NCBI GenBank assembly: GCA_018436095.1
Contig: JAHDMJ010000024.1
Location: forward strand, 1 to 64,000
Direction: 5' to 3'
Length of the DNA: 64,000 bases
DNA from: Clostridia bacterium
GTDB taxonomy: Bacteria > Bacillota > Peptococcia > DRI-13 > UBA5745
This document shows, in pieces, positions 51,640-61,551 of the stretch. Each line of letters opens with the position of its first letter. Position 1 is the first letter of the stretch. Below the pieces are notes generated by a model. The model did not search any database and was not told the DNA's origin. It was given only the letters and a program-made list of their open reading frames with translations. Both the position numbers and the translations under genes were made by a program.

Positions 51640-52521
51640 ATGAAAGCATTTAATTTTTACACGCCAAAGACGCTGACAGAGGCTTTGGATCTGCTGAACC
51701 AATATAAAGGCAGAGCCACGGTTATCGCCGGCGGCACAGACGTGGTCATCGAGCTGACGGAACGTCAGCGGGACACCGACTGTGTGATCAACATCAACAA
51801 GCTCAATGAACTCCGTTATTGTAAAGTGGAAGACGGCAAAGTGAAAATCGGCGCCTTAACCACCTTTACCGAACTGGAAAACGATCCTTATATCAGAGAG
51901 AATGTCAAAGGCCTTCATTCCTGCGCCGTTCATGTAGGCTCGCCCCAGATTCGCAATTTGGGCACCATCGGCGGCAATGTAGTCAATTGCTCCGTGGCCG
52001 GCGACAGCCCCACCACCTTCATGGCCCTGGATGCCACCGTCGTGCTGCAAAGCAAGGCCGGCAAACGGGAAATGAAGCTGACGGACTTCTACGCCAACTG
52101 CAAAAAAACCCAGATTGCCGACGACGAGTTAATGACGGAAATCTATTTCGATGCGCCTGCCAAAGGAATTGCCACGGCCACTATGAAGCTGGGCAAGAGA
52201 AAAGCCTTGGTCATCGTCGTTGTAGGTTTGGCCGTCCTCGTTGAAAAAGACGATGCCGGCAATATCAGCCGGGCTCAGGTAGTCATAGGCGGCGTATCGC
52301 CTAAGCCTGCCCGTTTGCCCAAGGTTGAAGAGTATTTGGTAGGCAAACCTGTCAGCAAAGCCACCTTTGCACCCTGTGCCGATATGCTGTCGGATGCCGT
52401 CAGGGAGATGATCCCTACCAGAGCTTCCATGCCTTACAAGAAAGAAGGGGTCAAAGGCGTTTCCGACAAGACCTTTGGCCGGATTCTGGCGGATTTTGGT
52501 CTGCAGGAAGGTGGTCGTTAA
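51640..52521 (+). CDS. ndhF: Nicotinate dehydrogenase FAD subunit
   Basis: A 293-residue member of the FAD-binding (CoxM-type) subunits of molybdenum hydroxylases. FAD motifs are ATVIAGGTDVVIE (about 27-39) and RNLGTIGGNVVNCSVAGDSP (about 106-125). It transfers electrons from the FeS subunit to NADP in the E. barkeri enzyme. ndhS starts one base after its stop, and the molybdopterin gene follows, giving the usual M-S-L set. ATG behind a strong GAGGGGGG. Confidence 0.92.
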   Translation: MKAFNFYTPKTLTEALDLLNQYKGRATVIAGGTDVVIELTERQRDTDCVININKLNELRYCKVEDGKVKIGALTTFTELENDPYIRENVKGLHSCAVHVGSPQIRNLGTIGGNVVNCSVAGDSPTTFMALDATVVLQSKAGKREMKLTDFYANCKKTQIADDELMTEIYFDAPAKGIATATMKLGKRKALVIVVVGLAVLVEKDDAGNISRAQVVIGGVSPKPARLPKVEEYLVGKPVSKATFAPCADMLSDAVREMIPTRASMPYKKEGVKGVSDKTFGRILADFGLQEGGR

Positions 52522-52522
52522 T

Positions 52523-52987
52523 ATGGATAAAATAAAAATCAGCTTTATATTAAATGATAAGCCCGTAACGGTAGAAACCAACCCCAACAAACGGGTAGTG
52601 GATCTTTTGCGGGAAGATTGCGAATGCACCAGCGTTAAAGAAGGCTGCAGCGAAGGGGAATGCGGCGCTTGCACCGTTTTGGTAAACGGCACTCCCGTTA
52701 CAAGCTGCCTGATGCTGGCCGGCCAGATTGAAGGGGACAGCATCCTGACTCTCGAGGGATTGATGAAAGACGGCGAGCTGGACAAACTGCAGACTTCCTT
52801 CGTGGAAGCCGGCGCTGTTCAATGCGGTTACTGTACGCCGGGCATGGTTTTATCGGCTAAAGCCCTGCTGATGAAGAATCCTCATCCCACCCATGAAGAA
52901 ATCCGGCGGGCGCTGTCCGGCAACCTCTGCCGCTGCACCGGCTACACCAAAATCTTTAAGGCCGTTGATATGGCCGCTGGAAATTAA
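52523..52987 (+). CDS. ndhS: Nicotinate dehydrogenase iron-sulfur subunit
   Basis: A 154-residue protein with two 2Fe-2S clusters. The N-terminal plant-type ferredoxin cluster is C42, C47, C50 and C62 ([17 protein letters not shown]). The C-terminal helical cluster uses QCGYCTPGM and GNLCRCTGY. Start ATG 52523 has AGGAAGG upstream; the longer frame from 52475 lies inside ndhF. It carries electrons from the molybdenum centre to FAD. Confidence 0.94.
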   Translation: MDKIKISFILNDKPVTVETNPNKRVVDLLREDCECTSVKEGCSEGECGACTVLVNGTPVTSCLMLAGQIEGDSILTLEGLMKDGELDKLQTSFVEAGAVQCGYCTPGMVLSAKALLMKNPHPTHEEIRRALSGNLCRCTGYTKIFKAVDMAAGN

Positions 52988-53007
52988 GGAAGGAAGGAGC
53001 GATCAAT

Positions 53008-55251
53008 ATGGCATTACGTGATCTGGCAATCCTGGGCAAAGCCAATGTAAAAAAGGACGCCTACAATAAAATTACCGGCAAGGCTTTATTTGCCGCCGAT
53101 TTGAAGTTCGACCATATGCTGTACGGCGGTGTTTTCCGCAGCACAGTACCCCATGCCACCATCAAACGCTTCGATGCTTCCAAAGCTCTGGCCCTGCCTG
53201 GTGTGGCTTGTGTACTGACCTCCAAGGATATCCCCGGCGGCAACCGCATCGGTATCATTATGAAGGATGAGCCGGTACTGGTGGACGACAAGATCCGCCG
53301 GGTAGGCGACGCCATCGCTATCGTAGCCGCCGAAACACCGGAACTGGTGGAAGAAGCCTTGGAGCTAATGGAAGTGGAATACGACCTTCTGGAGCCTATC
53401 CTCTCCTATGAGGACGCTATGAAAGAGGGCGCCATCAAAGTCCACGGCGACAGCAACCTCCATGCCCGCAAGCATCTGGAATCCGGCGATGTGGATGCAG
53501 CTTTTGCCCAATGTGACGTTATCATCGAAGGCACTTACACCACCAACATGCTGTCCCATATGTTTATCGAGCCCGATGCCGGTGTTGCCCGTATCGAAGA
53601 CGGCATTCTCACCGTCTATGCTTCCACCCAAAACGCTCATTTTGACCGGGGCGAGGTGGCCAGAACCATGGGCCTGCCCAACAACAAGGTTCGGGTAATG
53701 CAGGTAACCACCGGCGGCGGCTTCGGCGGCAAGCTGGACATTTCCGTCCAGTGCCACCTGGCTCTCTTGACCAACGCCACCGGCCGCCCCGTGAAGATGG
53801 TCCGCAGCCGCAAAGAATCCACCGACGTTTCCGCCAAACGCCACCCCATGGTGATGAAAGCCAAAACCGGCGCCACCAAAGACGGCAAGGTTTTAGCAGT
53901 GGAAGTCTTCATGACCGGCGATACCGGCGCTTACGCCTCATACGGCCCGGCGGTTATCACCAGAGCCGTGGTCCACGCCATGGGGCCTTACGATGTGCCC
54001 AATGTGCGGATAGATGCAGATTTTGTTTACACCAACAACCCCATGTGCGGCGCTTTCCGCGGCTTTGGCGTACCTCAGGTTTCCGTCTGTCATGAAGGTC
54101 AGATGAACGCCCTGGCTAAGGCTCTTAATATGGATCCCATCGACCTGCGGATTATCAATGCCCAAAGACCCGGCACGGTGCTGGCCACCGGCCAGGTGCT
54201 GGATGAGGCTGTGGGCTTTATCGATACCCTGCTGGAAGCCAAGAAAAAGGCGGCAGAGGTGTTGGATCCCTGCAAAGAAAACCAAGGCATCGGCGTAGGC
54301 TGCATGTGGTACGGCGTCGGCAACACCGGCCTGCCCAATCCTGCCGGCGCTTTCGTCGAGGTATTGGCTGATGCCTCCGTCAACCTGATGGTAGGCTGCG
54401 CCGATATCGGCCAGGGCTCCTCCACGGTTATGGCCGCCATTGCCGCCGAAGAACTGGGTCTTTCTTATGACGACATTCATGTTGTTGCCGCCGACACTAT
54501 GGTAACACCGGAAGGCGGCGCCTCTTCAGCCAGCCGCCAGACCTTTATCTCCGGCAACGCCACCAGAAATGCCTGCAAGCAGGCTAAGGATACCTTAGCC
54601 GAGACTGCTTCCAATTTCCTGAATGTGCCCAAAGAAGACCTGATCTTCCGTGACCGGATGATCTACAGCGCCAAGGATCCCGCCATCAAAATGACTTATC
54701 CCGAGCTGATGGCCGAGATGAAAAAATGGGGCAAGCTGGCGGTGGGCGCCGGCGCTTACAACCCCAAGACCACCTATCTCGATGCCAAAACCATGGCCGG
54801 TATTCCCTACGAGATCTATTCTTACGGCACCACCATCGCTCAAGTGTCAGTGGACACCAGCACCGGCGAAGTGGACGTGCAGAAACTGATTTCTGCCCAT
54901 GACGTAGGCCAGGCCGTAGACCGGGAAATGGTGGAAGGCCAAATCGAAGGCGGCATGGTTATGGCTCAAGGCTTTGCCGTTTTTGAAAAAATTGAGTTTG
55001 AAAAGGGTAAAATCAAAAACCCGATTTTCTCAAAATATCTGATTCCTACCGCTATGGATTCACCTGAAATTTATCCTATTATCGTTGAGTGTCCTGGAGA
55101 GGCCGGTCCCTTCGGCGCCAAAGGCGTCGGTGAGCCTGCTTTGATACCGGGTATTCCCGCCATTACCAATGCTGTGGAAAACGCTTTATGTCAGAGATTT
55201 TTCGAGCTTCCCCTAATGCCTACGGAAGTGATGAAAAAGATCCGCAGCTAA
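53008..55251 (+). CDS. Nicotinate dehydrogenase molybdopterin subunit (NdhL-NdhM in one chain)
   Basis: A 747-residue xanthine dehydrogenase-family large subunit. It shows [15 protein letters not shown] (about residue 235) and [11 protein letters not shown] (about 350), plus [16 protein letters not shown] (about 505) and the catalytic glutamate in [10 protein letters not shown] (about 710). In E. barkeri the same region is split into ndhL and ndhM, and the enzyme has labile selenium. Here one open frame spans both with no stop. Hydroxylates nicotinate at C6. Confidence 0.9.
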   Translation: MALRDLAILGKANVKKDAYNKITGKALFAADLKFDHMLYGGVFRSTVPHATIKRFDASKALALPGVACVLTSKDIPGGNRIGIIMKDEPVLVDDKIRRVGDAIAIVAAETPELVEEALELMEVEYDLLEPILSYEDAMKEGAIKVHGDSNLHARKHLESGDVDAAFAQCDVIIEGTYTTNMLSHMFIEPDAGVARIEDGILTVYASTQNAHFDRGEVARTMGLPNNKVRVMQVTTGGGFGGKLDISVQCHLALLTNATGRPVKMVRSRKESTDVSAKRHPMVMKAKTGATKDGKVLAVEVFMTGDTGAYASYGPAVITRAVVHAMGPYDVPNVRIDADFVYTNNPMCGAFRGFGVPQVSVCHEGQMNALAKALNMDPIDLRIINAQRPGTVLATGQVLDEAVGFIDTLLEAKKKAAEVLDPCKENQGIGVGCMWYGVGNTGLPNPAGAFVEVLADASVNLMVGCADIGQGSSTVMAAIAAEELGLSYDDIHVVAADTMVTPEGGASSASRQTFISGNATRNACKQAKDTLAETASNFLNVPKEDLIFRDRMIYSAKDPAIKMTYPELMAEMKKWGKLAVGAGAYNPKTTYLDAKTMAGIPYEIYSYGTTIAQVSVDTSTGEVDVQKLISAHDVGQAVDREMVEGQIEGGMVMAQGFAVFEKIEFEKGKIKNPIFSKYLIPTAMDSPEIYPIIVECPGEAGPFGAKGVGEPALIPGIPAITNAVENALCQRFFELPLMPTEVMKKIRS

Positions 55252-55296
55252 TACGATTAGGCCTTTTGGAATCCGTATCGTATTGCCTATGGCTTA

Positions 55297-55489
55297 GCCG
55301 GCTCAAGGTTCGGTGCAATGCTCAAAGCAAAGGACCTTGGGCCGGCGGAATCCGGTGATAGAGCAATCAGGAAAACCCTAAAGAAGGGGGTGTTACAGAG
55401 CTCTGCGTACGTTGAAAACAAAAGTGTCCTACGGACTCAATCTGCTATCCGAAAAGAACTTGGGGCGCAGATGTCCGGCAATGTACGCA
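55297..55489 (+). ncRNA. Candidate structured RNA leader upstream of the EIIC-like permease gene
   Basis: Stem 1: GCCGGCTCAAGGTTC (55297-55311) with 55332-55346, 15 pairs including two G-U. Stem 2: GTGATA (55355-55360) with TGTTAC (55391-55396), enclosing a CCCT/AGGGG hairpin. Stem 3: TGCGTACGTTG (55404-55414) with CAATGTACGCA (55479-55489), enclosing GTCC/GGAC and ATCTGC/GCAGAT hairpins. The region lies in the 320-bp gap after the dehydrogenase gene. It matches no riboswitch class I know. A short frame at 55318-55536 has no protein features. Confidence 0.55.
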
Positions 55490-55572
55490 GGGGCAATAGA
55501 TGGTTTTTGCAGTTTGACCACGGTATCTTTTCATAAGATATTATCGATCGATCACTGAGAGGGGGATCATCT

Positions 55573-56658
55573 ATGTCAGAACCTAAATCCTTTTCCGCTT
55601 TTATGAAAAAGCAAGGTATTGAAATTACCTGGAACAGAATCGGTATCGGCGCCCTCGGCGCTATGGCTCAAGGTCTTTTTGCATCTTTATTAATTGGTAC
55701 CATTATCAATACCCTCGGTACTCAATTAGGCATTCCTTTCCTTAACCAAATCGGCGGCTTTGCCACGGCCGGCACCGGTGCGGCCATGGCCGTATCCATC
55801 GGCTTCGCTTTAAAAGCCCCGCCCTTTGTCCTTTACTCCTTGGTAGCCGTAGGTCAGGCGGCCAACTCCTTAGGCGGCGCCGGCGGTCCTTTAGCCGTAT
55901 TCTTTATCGCTCTTATTGCCGTTTTTGCCGGCAAACTGGTTTCCAAAACTACGCCTATCGACTTGATTGCCACACCCTTTGTGACCATTGTCGTGGGTGT
56001 TACCGCCGCCGTCATTTTGGCGCCTCCCATCGGCAAAGTCGCTTCTTCCATCGGTTATGCCATTATGTGGGCCACCGACATGCAGCCCTTCCTGATGGGT
56101 ATCCTGGTCTCCGCCATCATGGGTATTACTCTTACCTTACCCATCAGCTCTGCTGCCATCTGCGCAGCTTTAGGCCTGGTGGGTCTGGCCGGCGGCGCTG
56201 CCGTAGCCGGCTGCTGCGCCCACATGGTAGGTTTTGGTGTGGCCTCCTACAGGGAAAACAAGATTGGCGGCCTGATGGCTCAGGGCCTCGGTACTTCCAT
56301 GCTGCAAGTACCCAATCTGATGAGCAAGCCTGTTCTCTGGCTGCCGGCGGTGGTTGCCTCCATCGTCAACGGCCCTGTTGCTACAATGATTTTCAAATTG
56401 AAGCAAAACGGTCCTCCCATCGCCTCCGGCATGGGCACCTCCGGTATGGTAGGCCCCATCGGCGTCATCACCGGCTGGTTTACGCCTTCTGAAGCTGCCG
56501 CCAATCTCGGCGAAGTGGCCACCGGCGCTACCGCTTTTGACTGGCTGGGCCTTCTGCTCATCGCCATCGTCATTCCCGCCGCAGTGGCCTGGCTAACCTC
56601 AGAGCTTATGCGCAAACAAGGCATGATCAAGTCTGGCGATTACAAAATCGAATGCTAA
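55573..56658 (+). CDS. PTS EIIC-like (PF13303 type) permease, candidate nicotinate transporter
   Basis: A 361-residue protein with about nine or ten hydrophobic segments, resembling the PTS_EIIC_2 family: QLGIPFLNQIGGFATAGTGAAMAV near 50, TLPISSAAICAALGL near 175 and a late GTSGMVGPIGVITGW. It has no EIIA, EIIB or HPr domain and none is nearby, so it probably works without phosphorylation. Lying inside the nicotinate operon, which has no other permease in this window, it is a candidate for nicotinate uptake (inference). Preceded by a structured leader and followed by a terminator-like hairpin. Confidence 0.75.
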   Translation: MSEPKSFSAFMKKQGIEITWNRIGIGALGAMAQGLFASLLIGTIINTLGTQLGIPFLNQIGGFATAGTGAAMAVSIGFALKAPPFVLYSLVAVGQAANSLGGAGGPLAVFFIALIAVFAGKLVSKTTPIDLIATPFVTIVVGVTAAVILAPPIGKVASSIGYAIMWATDMQPFLMGILVSAIMGITLTLPISSAAICAALGLVGLAGGAAVAGCCAHMVGFGVASYRENKIGGLMAQGLGTSMLQVPNLMSKPVLWLPAVVASIVNGPVATMIFKLKQNGPPIASGMGTSGMVGPIGVITGWFTPSEAAANLGEVATGATAFDWLGLLLIAIVIPAAVAWLTSELMRKQGMIKSGDYKIEC

Positions 56659-56708
56659 ACATGCCAAAGTAAGGTTTTACTACACTGTTTTTGTTAACGT
56701 ATGCCAGA

Positions 56709-56738
56709 GAAGCCCGGTTCCTGCCGGAGCCGGGCTTC
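56709..56738 (+). terminator. Hairpin after the EIIC-like gene
   Basis: GAAGCCCGG (56709-56717) pairs with CCGGGCTTC (56730-56738), followed by TTCTTTACC. The T-run is weak, so partial termination is likely and transcription may continue into dmdA. Confidence 0.6.
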
Positions 56739-56799
56739 TTCTTTACCGGAACAATTTACGAAAAACTATTAAATTTGATTTGCAGGAAGGTGTTTAACA

Positions 56800-57996
56800 A
56801 TGAATTTGATCGAAAGCCATTTGGCCAAAGCCGCCGGTTTAGACAAGGTAAGTGCCGGAATGGACGTCAGTTGTAAGGTTGGCTATGTGGCCGCCCATGA
56901 TGTGACTGCCCCTATCGCCATAAAGCAATTTCGGGAAATTGGCGTTGACAAAGTATTCGATCCGAAGCGGGTTCTTTTGATTGTCGATCACATCTATCCT
57001 GCAGCCAGTGAGAAAGCCCGGGACAGCGTTTGGATTATGGACGATTTTGCCCGGGAATTTGGCATTCCCATCTATAAAAAAGGTGAAGGCGTCATCCACC
57101 AGATCATGTATGAAAAACACCGGGCCGAACCGGGAGAACTGGTGGTTATCGCCGATTCCCACACCTGCACCTGCGGCGGCTACGGCGCCATCGGCATTGG
57201 CGTAGGCTCCACGGAAGCTGCCGCCGCCATGGCTACAGGCCGTTTGGATCTTGAGGTGCCGGCAGTGGTGCAGGTTTATCTTACCGGAAAATTGAAAGAA
57301 AACGTATTCGGCAAAGACTTCATTCTTTATTTGGGTGAAATCTTTGGCACCGACTACTTAACGGATAAAGGCCTGCTGATCACCGGCCCCGGCATTGAAT
57401 GCTTTTCTGTGGCGGAGCGCATGACGGTCTGCAACATGGGCACGGAGCTGGGCAGCATGATCACCTTATTTGGTACGGAAGAAAAGGAAATGGAAGTGGA
57501 AGAGATCCGGGAAATCGATCTGTCCACCCTTAACCCCAAAATTGCTAAGCCCTTCTCCCCTGCCAACGTCTGTGATGTGGCGGAGGTGGCCGGTCTGCCC
57601 ATTACCCAGGTTGTGGTAGGAAGCTGCACCAACGGCCGCATCAATGATATGGAGCAGGTGGCTTTAGCCCTCAAGGGCCGTCAGGTTCATCCGGGCGTTA
57701 ATATGCTGGTAGTGCCCTCCTCCAAAAACGTCTTAAATACTATGGAGGAAAAGGGTTGGTGCAAGATCATCCGGGAGGCCAACGCCACAGTGCTCAATCC
57801 CGGCTGCGGCCCCTGCTTCGGCGCCCACGAAGGCCTGATCAGCAACCGGGACGTGGTGGTATCCACCACCAACCGCAATTTCCCCGGCCGTATGGGAGCC
57901 AACAAAGGCCAGATCTACCTGGCTTCGCCGGCTACGGCTGCCGCCAGTGCCATTGCCGGCAAGATCACGGTACCCGGTACAGAGGCCAGCCTGTAG
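56800..57996 (+). CDS. dmdA: 2,3-dimethylmalate dehydratase large subunit (aconitase family)
   Basis: A 398-residue large subunit of the isopropylmalate/homoaconitate dehydratase family. Cluster ligands are the Cys in VVGSCTNGRINDMEQ (about 274) and two in LNPGCGPCFGAHEG (about 335). The N-terminal HTCTCGGYGAIGIGVG block is typical. It hydrates dimethylmaleate to (2R,3S)-2,3-dimethylmalate in nicotinate fermentation. The small-subunit gene follows at 35 bp. Family alone would allow LeuC, but the context with mgm, mii and dml decides. Confidence 0.9.
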   Translation: MNLIESHLAKAAGLDKVSAGMDVSCKVGYVAAHDVTAPIAIKQFREIGVDKVFDPKRVLLIVDHIYPAASEKARDSVWIMDDFAREFGIPIYKKGEGVIHQIMYEKHRAEPGELVVIADSHTCTCGGYGAIGIGVGSTEAAAAMATGRLDLEVPAVVQVYLTGKLKENVFGKDFILYLGEIFGTDYLTDKGLLITGPGIECFSVAERMTVCNMGTELGSMITLFGTEEKEMEVEEIREIDLSTLNPKIAKPFSPANVCDVAEVAGLPITQVVVGSCTNGRINDMEQVALALKGRQVHPGVNMLVVPSSKNVLNTMEEKGWCKIIREANATVLNPGCGPCFGAHEGLISNRDVVVSTTNRNFPGRMGANKGQIYLASPATAAASAIAGKITVPGTEASL

Positions 57997-58031
57997 AATT
58001 GTGAATGAAATCAATTGGGAGGGATGCGCAA

Positions 58032-58523
58032 ATGGAAGTATTAAAAGGACGGGTTTTTGTCCTGGGTGACGATGTGGATACGGATCAGATTCTGCCTGGC
58101 TACGCCATGGCCGAGCCCTTTGAGCAATTAGGCAAGTATGCTATGGCAGGAGCTCCCGGCCTGGATTTTCTCAATCGGGTGCAGCCGGGGGACATTATCG
58201 TAGCGGGACGTAATTTTGGCTGCGGCTCTTCCCGGGAACAGGCCCCTATCGCCTTGAAGATGGCCGGCCTAGGCCTGGTGGTAGCCGCCGGCTTTGCCCG
58301 GATCTTTCGCCGCAACGCCATCAACATCGGCTTGCCCGTTTATGTAGCTGATATTGCCGGTGTTTTGAAAGACGGAGACATTATTGAGGTCGATATGGTC
58401 AAGGGCGTGATTCGTTATCCCGAAGGCCAGGTCGCAGCCAAACCTCTGTCGGACAACGTGTTGAAAACCCTGGACTACGGCGGTTTAATTCCCCGGGTAC
58501 GGGCAGAATTAGGAATTTCATAA
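58032..58523 (+). CDS. dmdB: 2,3-dimethylmalate dehydratase small subunit
   Basis: A 163-residue LeuD-like swivel-domain protein with [15 protein letters not shown] and [15 protein letters not shown], the substrate-binding loops of the family, and [13 protein letters not shown]. The start at 58032 is 8 bp after GGGAGGG; the earlier ATG at 58005 is not used here. Pairs with dmdA to form the active hydratase. Confidence 0.92.
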   Translation: MEVLKGRVFVLGDDVDTDQILPGYAMAEPFEQLGKYAMAGAPGLDFLNRVQPGDIIVAGRNFGCGSSREQAPIALKMAGLGLVVAAGFARIFRRNAINIGLPVYVADIAGVLKDGDIIEVDMVKGVIRYPEGQVAAKPLSDNVLKTLDYGGLIPRVRAELGIS

Positions 58524-58537
58524 AAAGGAGACGTATC

Positions 58538-60382
58538 ATGCAAGAAAAGACAAAACGTATTATCAAAGAAGATATTGAAGCCGTCCGGGCTTATGCCGAC
58601 ACTTTCGGCGTGGAGATGCCGGATCTGGACGAAAAAGGCGAAGTTGTGGGCCTGCCGGCGCCCTATCCCCGGGAGGTAGCGGGGGTAGTCCGCAGCGGTT
58701 ACCGTATTTACGAGCTGGCCCAGCTGGCGGAAAAAAGAGGCTGGCCTGTGCAGAATCCCATTTTGGGCCGCAATACCGGTGAAGAAACATACAAAGAATC
58801 CAAGAACATGTATGAGTACGCCGAAAAATTCGACGAGACCCTCTTCCACTTCGTCCATTCCGAAGCCACCCGCCATATTGATCCTTTGAAAGGCCGGGAA
58901 CTCATCGAGCAGTCCCGGGGCAAAGGCGGCATCACTCCCAAAGGAGAGCGGGACTACGTGCAAATGGGTGGCGGCGCCAAGCATCCGGTGCGGATTAACG
59001 CTACCGGGGACACCCCCCACCTTTCCATTATCAATGCTTTAATTGCCGGCTTTGACGGCACCGACATCGGTCCGGTGATCCACGTCCATTTCGGCGGCCG
59101 GGGCATCCATGATTACAAAACGAAGGTAGTTAACGGCTACAAAGCCCTTCAGGTCTGCGCCGACAACAATATCTTCGTACAGCTTGACTCCCACAAGCAT
59201 TTGAATAACATCGGCGGCACCGACGGTATGGCTCTGGCTATGTGCTTGATGGCCGAGGGCCTGGCCATTCACGCCGGCCTGCCGGCTGAGTTGTCCGCTA
59301 TCCAGATGAATATCGCCGGCATCAACATCTATGCGGATCTGGCCGTTATGCAGGCATTTAAAGAAAATATGTGGAGCAAATCCCTGATCGTGGTACCGGA
59401 AACCTTCCAGAATCCGCCTCCCAACCTGATCGCCGAGTCTGCTCATTTTGCCCGTATGGCCATCAATGCCAAGCTGGGCGGCGCCCACTTCTACCGGCCT
59501 AAGGCTGCCGAATCCGTGGGTATTCCCACCGGAGATTCCATGGGCCAGTCCATCTGGGCCACCCGCAACGTCTTTGACGGTACTTATACCCAGCCCATCG
59601 AATCTCCCATTATCGACGCCAGGAAAAAAGAAATCCTCAGCGAGGCCATGGCTGTGCTGGAAGGCGCTTTGGGCGTAAAGAACCTGACTCCCGACCAGAT
59701 TACCCCGGAATTCTGGATGCAGTGGAGCGATGAGGAGCTTATCGACAAGGCTGTGGAAGCCGGCAAAAGCGGTATCTTCGACTGCCAGCGGGCCGGCGGC
59801 TGGGATCTGAAGCGTCACGTCAAGGTTCACCGGGATCATGACGGCATCACCCGCTACATCAAAGGCTTCACTCCCCTGGGCATCGATCCGGAGCGGGTAG
59901 CGGTTTCCATCGATAATATCACCGTGCCGGCGGAAGTCAAAGCCAACAGGCCGGAAACCATCGTTTTGGGCACCGTAGGCGCCGACGCCCACGTCCAGGG
60001 CATCAACCAGGTACGGGAAGCTTACCAGAAGGCAGGCTTCAATATCATTTACCTGCGGGGCATGAACCTGCCGGAAACCGTAGCGGAAGTAGCCGCCGAA
60101 GCCAATGCCGACATCATCGGCATCAACAACCTGCTGGGCATGGCTCAAACCCTCTTTCCCCGGGTAGGCCAGCGTCTGGAAGAGCTGGGCCGGCGGGATA
60201 AGACCCTGATCATCGCCGGCGGCCGTATCGCCGAAAAAGAAGAAGAACACGCCATGTACGAAGAAAAAATTGCCAAAGAGGGCATCGGTTTCTTAGGCGT
60301 AGACGCCTTCTATGGCCCCGGCACCGATACGGATAAGATCATTGCTGAAACAGAAGCCCTATTAAAGGCAAGAAATAAATAA
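58538..60382 (+). CDS. mgm: 2-methyleneglutarate mutase (adenosylcobalamin-dependent)
   Basis: A 614-residue carbon-skeleton mutase converting 2-methyleneglutarate to (R)-3-methylitaconate; as I recall, the E. barkeri enzyme is about the same length. The C-terminal B12-binding domain has the base-off motif [10 protein letters not shown] (DxHxxG near 482), then GMNLPETV and [15 protein letters not shown]. The N-terminal TIM-barrel part includes [15 protein letters not shown] and [20 protein letters not shown] behind AAAGGAG. It needs cobalamin supply and a reactivase; the latter gene follows two genes later. Confidence 0.95.
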   Translation: MQEKTKRIIKEDIEAVRAYADTFGVEMPDLDEKGEVVGLPAPYPREVAGVVRSGYRIYELAQLAEKRGWPVQNPILGRNTGEETYKESKNMYEYAEKFDETLFHFVHSEATRHIDPLKGRELIEQSRGKGGITPKGERDYVQMGGGAKHPVRINATGDTPHLSIINALIAGFDGTDIGPVIHVHFGGRGIHDYKTKVVNGYKALQVCADNNIFVQLDSHKHLNNIGGTDGMALAMCLMAEGLAIHAGLPAELSAIQMNIAGINIYADLAVMQAFKENMWSKSLIVVPETFQNPPPNLIAESAHFARMAINAKLGGAHFYRPKAAESVGIPTGDSMGQSIWATRNVFDGTYTQPIESPIIDARKKEILSEAMAVLEGALGVKNLTPDQITPEFWMQWSDEELIDKAVEAGKSGIFDCQRAGGWDLKRHVKVHRDHDGITRYIKGFTPLGIDPERVAVSIDNITVPAEVKANRPETIVLGTVGADAHVQGINQVREAYQKAGFNIIYLRGMNLPETVAEVAAEANADIIGINNLLGMAQTLFPRVGQRLEELGRRDKTLIIAGGRIAEKEEEHAMYEEKIAKEGIGFLGVDAFYGPGTDTDKIIAETEALLKARNK

Positions 60383-60395
60383 GGAGTTGATACAC

Positions 60396-61547
60396 ATGCA
60401 GTCTGATGTTTTTCGTGTTCCAACCGTCATCATGCGGGGCGGCACCAGTAAAGCCGTGTTCCTGAAAGAAAATGACCTGCCCTCCGACAAAGCTATCCGG
60501 GACAAAATTATCCTGGCCATCTTCGGCAGCCCCGACGTCCGTCAAATCGACGGTTTAGCCGGCGCCGACCCCCTGACCAGCAAGCTGGCCATCATCGGCC
60601 CCCCCAGCCGTCCCGACGCCGATGTGGACTACACCTTCGGCCAGGTCAGCATCAACGACACCGTCATCGACTACAGCGGCAACTGCGGCAATATTTCCTC
60701 CGCCGTAGGCCCCTTTGCTATTGATGAATCCATTGTCCGGGCTGTGGAGCCTGTAACCACTGTCCGCATTCACAACACCAATACCGGCAAGATCCTGGTT
60801 GCGGAAGTTCAGGTCAAAGACGGCAAAGCCGTAGTTAAAGGCGATTGCAAAATCGACGGCGTTCCCGGCACCGCCGCTCCTATCCTGATGAATTTTGCCG
60901 CCACCGCCGGTTCTTCCACCGGCAAGCTGCTGCCCACCGGCAACGTGGTAGACGTGGTGGAAACCAGCAAAGGCCCCATCGAAGTGTCCATGGTGGACCT
61001 GTCTAACCCCTGCCTCTTTGTGCGGGCGAAAGACGTAGGCATGAAGGGTACGGAAAATCCCACAGAAATCAACGGCAACAAAGAGCTGCTGGCTTATTTG
61101 GAAGAGATCCGGGCCAAGTGCACCGTCATTATCGGCAAGGCCAAAACCGAGGAAGAAGCCACTAAGCTCTCCCCCGCTTTCCCCATGATCGCCTTTGTTA
61201 CCGAAGCCGCCGATTATGTGGATTTCACCACCGGCAACACCATCAAGAAAAGCGATGTGGACTTCGTTTCCCGCATGATGTTTATGCAGGTGCTGCATAA
61301 GACTTATCCCGGCACCGGCACGGCTTGCACCGGCGCTGCCGCCAAGATCCCCGGCACCATCGTCAACCAGGTCATTCCTCATATCGACAGCATCGAGACG
61401 GTGCGCATCGGCCATCCTGCCGGCGTCATCCCCGTAGGGGCTGCTGTCAAAGACGGCGAAGTGGTGAAAGCCAGCATCGAACGGACGGCCCGCCGCCTGA
61501 TGGAAGGCTATGCTTTTGTGGAAACCGATAAGATTTACGGAGCTTAA
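60396..61547 (+). CDS. mii: 3-methylitaconate delta-isomerase
   Basis: A 383-residue PrpF-family isomerase (diaminopimelate epimerase-like fold, two similar halves). Marks are PTVIMRGGTSKAVFL at the N-terminus, YSGNCGNISSAVGPFAI near 92 with its Cys, and the second-half GTGTACTGAAAKIPGT. Converts 3-methylitaconate to 2,3-dimethylmaleate without cofactor. Start ATG 60396 follows AAGGAG at 9 bp, preferred over TTG 60387. Confidence 0.93.
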   Translation: MQSDVFRVPTVIMRGGTSKAVFLKENDLPSDKAIRDKIILAIFGSPDVRQIDGLAGADPLTSKLAIIGPPSRPDADVDYTFGQVSINDTVIDYSGNCGNISSAVGPFAIDESIVRAVEPVTTVRIHNTNTGKILVAEVQVKDGKAVVKGDCKIDGVPGTAAPILMNFAATAGSSTGKLLPTGNVVDVVETSKGPIEVSMVDLSNPCLFVRAKDVGMKGTENPTEINGNKELLAYLEEIRAKCTVIIGKAKTEEEATKLSPAFPMIAFVTEAADYVDFTTGNTIKKSDVDFVSRMMFMQVLHKTYPGTGTACTGAAAKIPGTIVNQVIPHIDSIETVRIGHPAGVIPVGAAVKDGEVVKASIERTARRLMEGYAFVETDKIYGA

Positions 61548-61551
61548 GGCC

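Noticed and set aside
53008-55251. Frameshift or split between NdhL and NdhM parts
   Set aside because: The frame is continuous with all motifs in order; no internal stop or second start is needed.
55297-55489. Cobalamin riboswitch or group II intron domain
   Set aside because: Neither the B12-box nor a recognisable domain V pattern was found, although B12-dependent mgm lies downstream.
55318-55536. 72-residue frame before the permease gene
   Set aside because: No ribosome site, no protein family resemblance, and the DNA is better explained by long RNA stems.
56800-58523. Leucine biosynthesis leuC/leuD pair
   Set aside because: Sequence family allows it, but the neighbours (mgm, mii, dml) and absence of leuA/leuB fit dimethylmalate dehydratase.
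59039-60250. 403-residue minus-strand frame in the mutase region
   Set aside because: Antisense shadow of mgm, which has a full B12-binding motif.
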